Origin: Mytilus galloprovincialis
Lineage: Eukaryota > Mollusca > Bivalvia > Mytilida > Mytilidae
Assembly (NCBI RefSeq): GCF_965363235.1
Contig: NC_134841.1
Span: 34,315,440 to 34,379,439, forward strand
DNA: 64,000 bases
Reading direction: 5' to 3'
The notes beneath the pieces are model-generated. The model did no database searches. It saw only the letters and a list, made by a program, of their open reading frames with translations, and was not told the DNA's origin. The position numbers were made by a program, and so were the translations under genes. Shown in pieces: positions 60,401-64,000 of this stretch (position 1 is the stretch's first letter; each line of letters starts with the position of its first letter).

Positions 60401-62161
60401 GTCCGTTATATCATCCTGAATTTGTAGTAAACAAATATTAGATAATAAATTATAATAAATGTTTTGCCTCCTTAATGGTGTTTAATATTCAGTAAGCAGT
60501 AAGCGAATTCAGAAATTTAAGATCAATTTTAATTCTATGCTGTGCGTAATTTTAGATAAAGAATGTGCATTGGAACCAACAATTAAGATAAAAGGAGCTT
60601 CTTCTTTTTTTATTGATTTCTTCTTCTATTTTATTAAAATTTTAAAGAAGCCATTGTTATATTATGGTTCGTTTCTGTGTGTGTTACATTTTAACGTTGT
60701 GTTTCTGATGTGTCGTTGTTCTCCTCTTATATTTAATGCGTTTTCCTCAGTTTTAGTTTGTAAACCGGATTTGTTTTTTTCTATCAATTTATGAGTTTCG
60801 AACAGCGGTAAACAACTGTTGCCTTTATTTAAAGAAAATAGGGTTGCATTTCTGACACCAAAATTGTGTGGTTAGTAAGGAATTGTTATACTTGTTATAC
60901 CCAATTATGGAGAGCATTGCAAGGTGTATTTGATGTCATTTTACGTTTACATACATACATTAAAAATATAGTGAAAATTAAAACCCAAAAACAAAATGAC
61001 ATTTTTGTTTATTTTGAATCATTTTGAATCATTTTTTCGTTTTAACATTCAACCCAAATAAGATACTATTTGTCTATTCAGACTTGTAATATTTAATGGA
61101 TTCAAATAATATGTAAGACTGATATGAAATTTATCTCTTAATGAAGAGTATGATCAGTAAAAAAAGGTTTAATTCACGTTAGAAAAAAACTCAACTTACA
61201 TATGCATCTAGTTCCTGCAGACTGACAGAATGAACAGCTGTTTTCACTGAGGTTCTAGTAAACTCAGTGTTTTTCTCTAATTTGTGTGCTATTTTTGATG
61301 CATGGATCTGAAATTCATTTAAAATAATTGATACGCAAGCTCAATTGTCCAAACAAAATTGCGGCGATGTGAAGGTTTTTTAAGGTTAGTCAGCATATTT
61401 GAACATTATTCATTCTCTGTCATAACTCGATTTATATTACACATCCAGATTATTTTAAAGGTGTTTGATTGCTGTGTTATTAACACACACTTTTTAACAT
61501 CCATTATATTTTTAAACTGTGATCTTGTGACGAATCATAGATAGAAAAAAGATAAAGTTCGTTATTTTTAAGATGAAAATAATATTCAATAAAAGCGGTA
61601 TTAATTTTCGAAACCTTGGAAAAATGAATTTCATATATTTACCAAAATCTGTGTATTTTGTGCGAGTCGATGAATCTGATCTGGTGGAATCAACTTGCCA
61701 AAAGTTTTTTTCACAACCTTACTCATAATCTAAAAATCAAACATAAATGACATCTTTTGTTTAGTACATACATTTCTCTGAATTATACAGCATGATTCAA
61801 ATATTTGAGAGAAAGAAATCAATGTTGCTAGTTTACATTTGAAAATTGTAAATTTAGTATAACAGATTATTTTACCCGCGTTTGTAAAACTTTAATAAAG
61901 GAAGCAGGCTTATGATTTGAATCTGATCAGTATCATGTACACGAATATCCTCTTGCTTAACAAATAATAAGTCTGAAATATTCATACTTTTTTAAAACTT
62001 TTCAAACATCTAATGAAAACAAATCGTTATAACAATAACATAAGAGAACTTACATCAGTGTTTGCGCCACCTACTGGAACACAACATACTTTTATTCCTC
62101 TAAGAGCAATATTTGTTACAGTTTTATCTATTTCACTATCCCTCACTAAATTTAGCATAGT
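48462..62161 (-). CDS. Gene B: tandem paralogue of gene A, 5' part not seen
   Basis: Eleven exons totalling 1,146 nt (381 codons plus stop) correspond one to one with gene A exons 11-21, with identical lengths in eight of eleven and the same phases. The visible protein starts in the last VWA strand and continues through both MIB/HERC2 domains, the acidic linker, WWE and a shorter tail. Similarity is uneven: the first MIB exon is 53/60 identical, the exon joining the MIB domains 29/47, WWE 35/46. The third WWE signature residue is Asp327 of this fragment instead of Glu. No exon for the remaining VWA or N-terminus was found between 62162 and 64000; they lie to the right or are lost. Confidence 0.85.
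48738..48944. mobile_element. 207-bp TA-flanked MITE
   Basis: CTGTAAATTCAGAAATTATT at left and AGTTTCTGAATTAACAG at right, with TA on both sides (48736-48737, 48945-48946). Tc1/mariner-type MITE by end structure. Confidence 0.7.
48946..49093. mobile_element. 148-bp foldback element adjoining a MITE
   Basis: Arms of about 60-70 bp: left ATTCAAATAGAGAAAAATAT...GTGACCGAACAACAC, right its imperfect reverse complement, with an AT/GC-rich loop containing CTGCGCGTAGCGCAAG. TA flanks both ends, and the left TA is shared with the neighbouring MITE. Lies in gene B's last intron. Confidence 0.75.
49644..49717 (-). CDS. Gene B exon 20-equivalent
   Basis: 74 nt: HVVLFSKMIQENQTDH and SSVPVQRL. The strongest nucleotide match between the two genes. 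Confidence 0.87.
50336..50477 (-). CDS. Gene B exon 19-equivalent: WWE domain
   Basis: 142 nt: STWQYQNPSGSWQSYDEETN then VKLDRAY. Both Trp kept; the Glu of the signature is Asp. Confidence 0.9.
51285..51415. repeat. R8 dispersed repeat, copy 2
   Basis: CCAGCTGAAGGACGCCTACG through GGGTTGTTGTCGCTTTGACA; see 41515-41665. In gene B intron between WWE and linker exons. Confidence 0.75.
51420..53280. other. Gene B intron, no feature
   Basis: AT-rich. No exon match to gene A and no clear repeat boundary. Confidence 0.55.
53285..53394 (-). CDS. Gene B exon 18-equivalent
   Basis: 110 nt: EDGRTISSPDLIEDEQNS then RQEMMSDLPLILP. Acidic linker. Confidence 0.87.
53732..53802 (-). CDS. Gene B exon 17-equivalent
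   Basis: 71 nt: VHWDRGRLGTYKFACDDLFE. Closing part of the second MIB/HERC2 domain. Confidence 0.9.
53945..54690. repeat. R2 tandem pair with MITE inserted
   Basis: AGTTATCAAAGGTACCAGGA occurs near 53949 and again near 54427, giving a first unit of about 340 bp once the 150 bp of MITE plus duplication is removed. The second unit is partial. Confidence 0.85.
54133..54277. mobile_element. 145-bp GGCGGATCC-ended MITE in R2
   Basis: CATAGGCGGATCCAGG at left and CTGGATCCGCCACTG at right; CCTGG at 54128-54132 and 54278-54282 is the 5-bp target duplication. Other R2 units run through this point without a break (CTATTCCTGGGATAAGAAA), giving an empty site. Confidence 0.85.
55569..55654 (-). CDS. Gene B exon 16-equivalent
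   Basis: 86 nt: KDWKYDEQDGGRGSRGTI. Core of the second MIB/HERC2 domain. Confidence 0.92.
55875..56010. repeat. R8 dispersed repeat, copy 3 (inverted)
   Basis: GGGGAATGTGTCAAAGAGAC to GGCGTCCTTCAACTGG is the reverse complement of the copies at 41.5 and 51.3 kb. Confidence 0.75.
56490..57000. repeat. R4 repeat, copy 2
   Basis: ATTAGGTCTTTCCA, TTTTGTTCTCGCGTA, AGTTATCTCCCCGAA, TTATTTCCCCTTATGCATTT and GGTCAAAG(T) runs, in the same order as 58380-58870. Confidence 0.75.
57097..57603 (-). pseudogene. LINE C-terminal fragment, 168 codons open
   Basis: IRLSSHGLAIECGRY followed by a zinc-binding CSFCKIDIENEMHFILKC block, matching the fragment at 20.8 kb (LRVSAHDLAIKRGRY, CEICKSGE). No RT domain remains upstream. 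It sits between two R4 copies inside gene B's largest intron; dead by truncation although the frame is open. Confidence 0.7.
57940..59460. repeat. R4 repeat, copy 3 with extra segments
   Basis: TTTTGTTCTCGCGTAAAATA, GTTATCTCCCTGAAC, TTATTTCCCCTTATGCATTT, GGTCAAGGTCA. Two CCGGAAGT(A/G)(G/A)C-type blocks, at about 58140 and 59150-59180, suggest an internal duplication. Confidence 0.7.
59513..59656 (-). CDS. Gene B exon 15-equivalent
   Basis: 144 nt: MIWVEWDSGVKNCYHYDES through VGCKVKRG. The most diverged exon of the MIB region. Confidence 0.9.
60235..60415 (-). CDS. Gene B exon 14-equivalent: first MIB/HERC2
   Basis: 181 nt: LGTRVRRGPNWQWKNQDSNM and AGTVIGED. 53 of 60 residues match gene A. 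Confidence 0.92.
61200..61307 (-). CDS. Gene B exon 13-equivalent
   Basis: 108 nt: IHASKIAHKLEKNTEFTR then TSVKTAVHSVSLQELDAY. Three codons shorter than gene A. Confidence 0.87.
61643..61729 (-). CDS. Gene B exon 12-equivalent
   Basis: 87 nt: KKTFGKLIPPDQIHRLAQ. Nearly identical core to gene A. Confidence 0.9.
62054..62161 (-). CDS. Gene B exon 11-equivalent: end of VWA
   Basis: 108 nt: NIALRGIKVCCVPVGGANTD. Shows that gene B keeps at least the last VWA strand. Confidence 0.87.
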
Positions 62162-63700
62162 CTGGAAGTAAAATAAAACGTTAAAAACAATATATTGACT
62201 TTGGGGGACTTTTACGAGCACCGCTATAAGTAGTAGGTAAACATGAAATTGATGTACAACGGAATCAAAAACGATATACCCGTACAACATGCTAATCTGT
62301 ATACTTTTTTGTAATTCTGAAAGCTCTTATTTGTCGTCTCTGAGAAGAAGAAAAAAATGTGAATAAAATTCCAACATGGCCATAAACACTGATATTAAAG
62401 GGATAATCGTAACTGGAATTACGACTATCCCAATATGGCGACGGTAGATATAGGTAAAATCTTTTCAGTCATTTTTCTCAAATGAAGCATGTTTTTTGTC
62501 AATAGTTACTCAGCTGCAAGGTTTTTATATACCATTACATCATATTTGAATCGTAACAGTGCAATGGAATTGTCTAAGCGCTTTGAAAATTGACGTTGAA
62601 AAATTCGGGATGATAATCGTAACTCTATGGCATTTTTCTTCTTTGATAATCGTAATTCCTTTATCGGATAATAGTAACTGAAACATAACAAATGTGTCTT
62701 TCGGCATTTCAATGGTTTTTTGTGTAAAAAATGCAAATGTCTAGTTTAACGACGACATTAACGCATATAAAAATAAATGAAGAAACTAACAGGTTAATAT
62801 CTAGAACAAATTTACTTATATATTTCTATTTATAACTGACAACTATATGCATAACCTTTTAATATATACATGTACCTGTTAAAGATATGTAAAATGAAGC
62901 AGCTGTCGAGTAAGTTGTTGGGGTAAGTAGATATATTTTTATTTTCTTCACAGTTTCAATGTTGTGTGCTAATTTAAGGGAGGAAAAAGGATTGATTAGC
63001 TATATTCCATATCCCAAAAGTGCAATCCTTTCAATTCATTTTTCAAAATGAAAGTCGCGTATATTACATTTTCATACGTCATATGTTTTGCCTCCAATAT
63101 CACGTTGTACTAAAATTCTGCGTGAAATGAACCATTTTAAGTTTCCATCAATAACTTTTTAAATGCATTATCGGATTTAACAGTTGTTACTTTTATCGGT
63201 AGATATGAGTGTTCATGTTTTTTTCTCTTATATTTCAATAAATATAGCCGTCCAATTTTTTCCCTTGGATTCACTTTTTTCTTTTTTATACTGATATAAT
63301 ATTTGATTTTAAAAATTAAATTCAAATGTTTTGATCAAATACACATGTACTTTATGATGTTTCTTTAAACAGTGTGGATGGGGATCTATAATAGTTACCA
63401 ATTTATTGTTACTATTGTTTATTATTATTAGGTAAGGATAATTTGTGTTTTCATTTAATAGAAAGGTACTAACTATATGGCAAGTGTGCAAGTACAAAAA
63501 TGTTTCTTGTTTAGTACCTTAAATATTTTTCTCTACAATATCTTCCATGCATTTGTATGCAGCATACTTTTCATATACCAAGTATTTATGAATTTTTTAA
63601 TTAGTTTGTTTCTAATATGGCGGAATATGCGTTATTTTTTCTCAACGTTGCATTATTTGAATAAGTAGTTTCTTGTAATTAATATTAAAGCCACATCAAT
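62162..63700. other. Region upstream of the last visible gene B exon
   Basis: No exon like gene A exons 7-10 was found. At 62395-62680 the motif GATAATCGTAA or its complement recurs about five times, starting with TTAAAGGGATAATCGTAACT, so a TTAA-type element may be present. Confidence 0.5.
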
Positions 63701-63701
63701 T

Positions 63702-63952
63702 TTATTTCTTGATTTTCGGGCTTTTGGCCAAACTATAAAAGAACACAAATCCATGTTTGTCAATGAACTCCACGTTAGAATGTGCTTCCCGGGGGCAGAA
63801 ATAGCACATATAGCCACCTGCAATACATGAATTAAAACAATATTTACTATATTGCCATGTTTTTATTCAGGATAAATTAATGTTTTTTTACCGTCTTCAT
63901 CAGAAATCTGATGTGGGACGGCACATGCGTTTTGCCTGACAATTATTGACAT
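63702..63952 (-). CDS. Possible 58-aa two-exon small gene
   Basis: Exon a 63892-63952 (ATG at 63950-63952) encodes MSIIVRQNACAVPHQISDED; donor GAAGACG|GTAAAA. Exon b 63702-63817, acceptor TGTATTGCAG|GTGGC, encodes GYMCYFCPREAHSNVEFIDK then HGFVFFYSLAKSPKIKK and TAA. The 74-bp intron splits a Gly codon and both exons join in frame. CX2C followed by two His could bind zinc. I do not recognise the family. A stop lies just before the ATG in the same frame, but an upstream exon beyond the window cannot be excluded. It could also be the end of a transposon gene. Confidence 0.4.
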
Positions 63953-64000
63953 ATATCATAACTTCCTTTAAAAGTGTCTCTTCGCTCATTCCCATATTTT

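Overview
The window is AT-rich eukaryotic DNA: genes are split by GT-AG introns and the spaces are filled with dispersed repeats. The repeat types (unit carrying a GCGCGTTTCGTC core, core-tandem-repeat elements, many small TIR elements) and the gene content suggest a marine bivalve, most likely a Mytilus-type mussel. The genus is inferred from memory of such repeats and was not tested by a search. All exon models were built by eye from reading frame, splice sites, phase matching and comparison of the two paralogues.

Layout. (1) 1-5.5 kb: intergenic DNA with a long palindrome, a ~168-bp tandem array and a 1,317-bp inverted-terminus element that ends 207 bp before the next gene. (2) 5,508-11,449, + strand: a complete three-exon FAM136A orthologue (141 aa, mitochondrial intermembrane-space type Cys motifs), whose first intron holds several mobile elements. 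(3) 11.5-16.5 kb: repeats, including core-tandem-repeat elements and a reverse transcriptase fragment. (4) 16,551-44,608, - strand (plus a probable 5' untranslated exon near 45.4 kb): gene A, which I could assemble completely. Its 21 coding exons total 2,532 nt (843 aa plus stop), all junction phases agree, and it encodes N-terminal coiled coil, charged linker, VWA domain, two MIB/HERC2 domains and one WWE domain. (5) 44.7-48.4 kb: intergenic. (6) 48,462-62,161, - strand: gene B, a head-to-tail tandem paralogue of gene A. Eleven 3' exons are visible (381 codons plus stop), with one-to-one exon correspondence; any exons for the N-terminus and most of the VWA lie beyond the right edge or are missing. 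(7) 63.7-63.95 kb, - strand: a possible 58-aa two-exon small gene.

The most notable biology is the tandem pair of VWA-MIB-MIB-WWE genes. MIB/HERC2 and WWE modules are otherwise known in ubiquitin and ADP-ribose related proteins, so a role in protein modification is a reasonable guess, but no catalytic domain (RING, HECT, PARP) is present in the part seen. The second notable layer is a well-dated nest of transposons: two equal-length 1,317-bp copies in opposite orientation with 5-bp target duplications, one of them inside an older TTAA-flanked element whose intact relative elsewhere in the window supplies the empty site.
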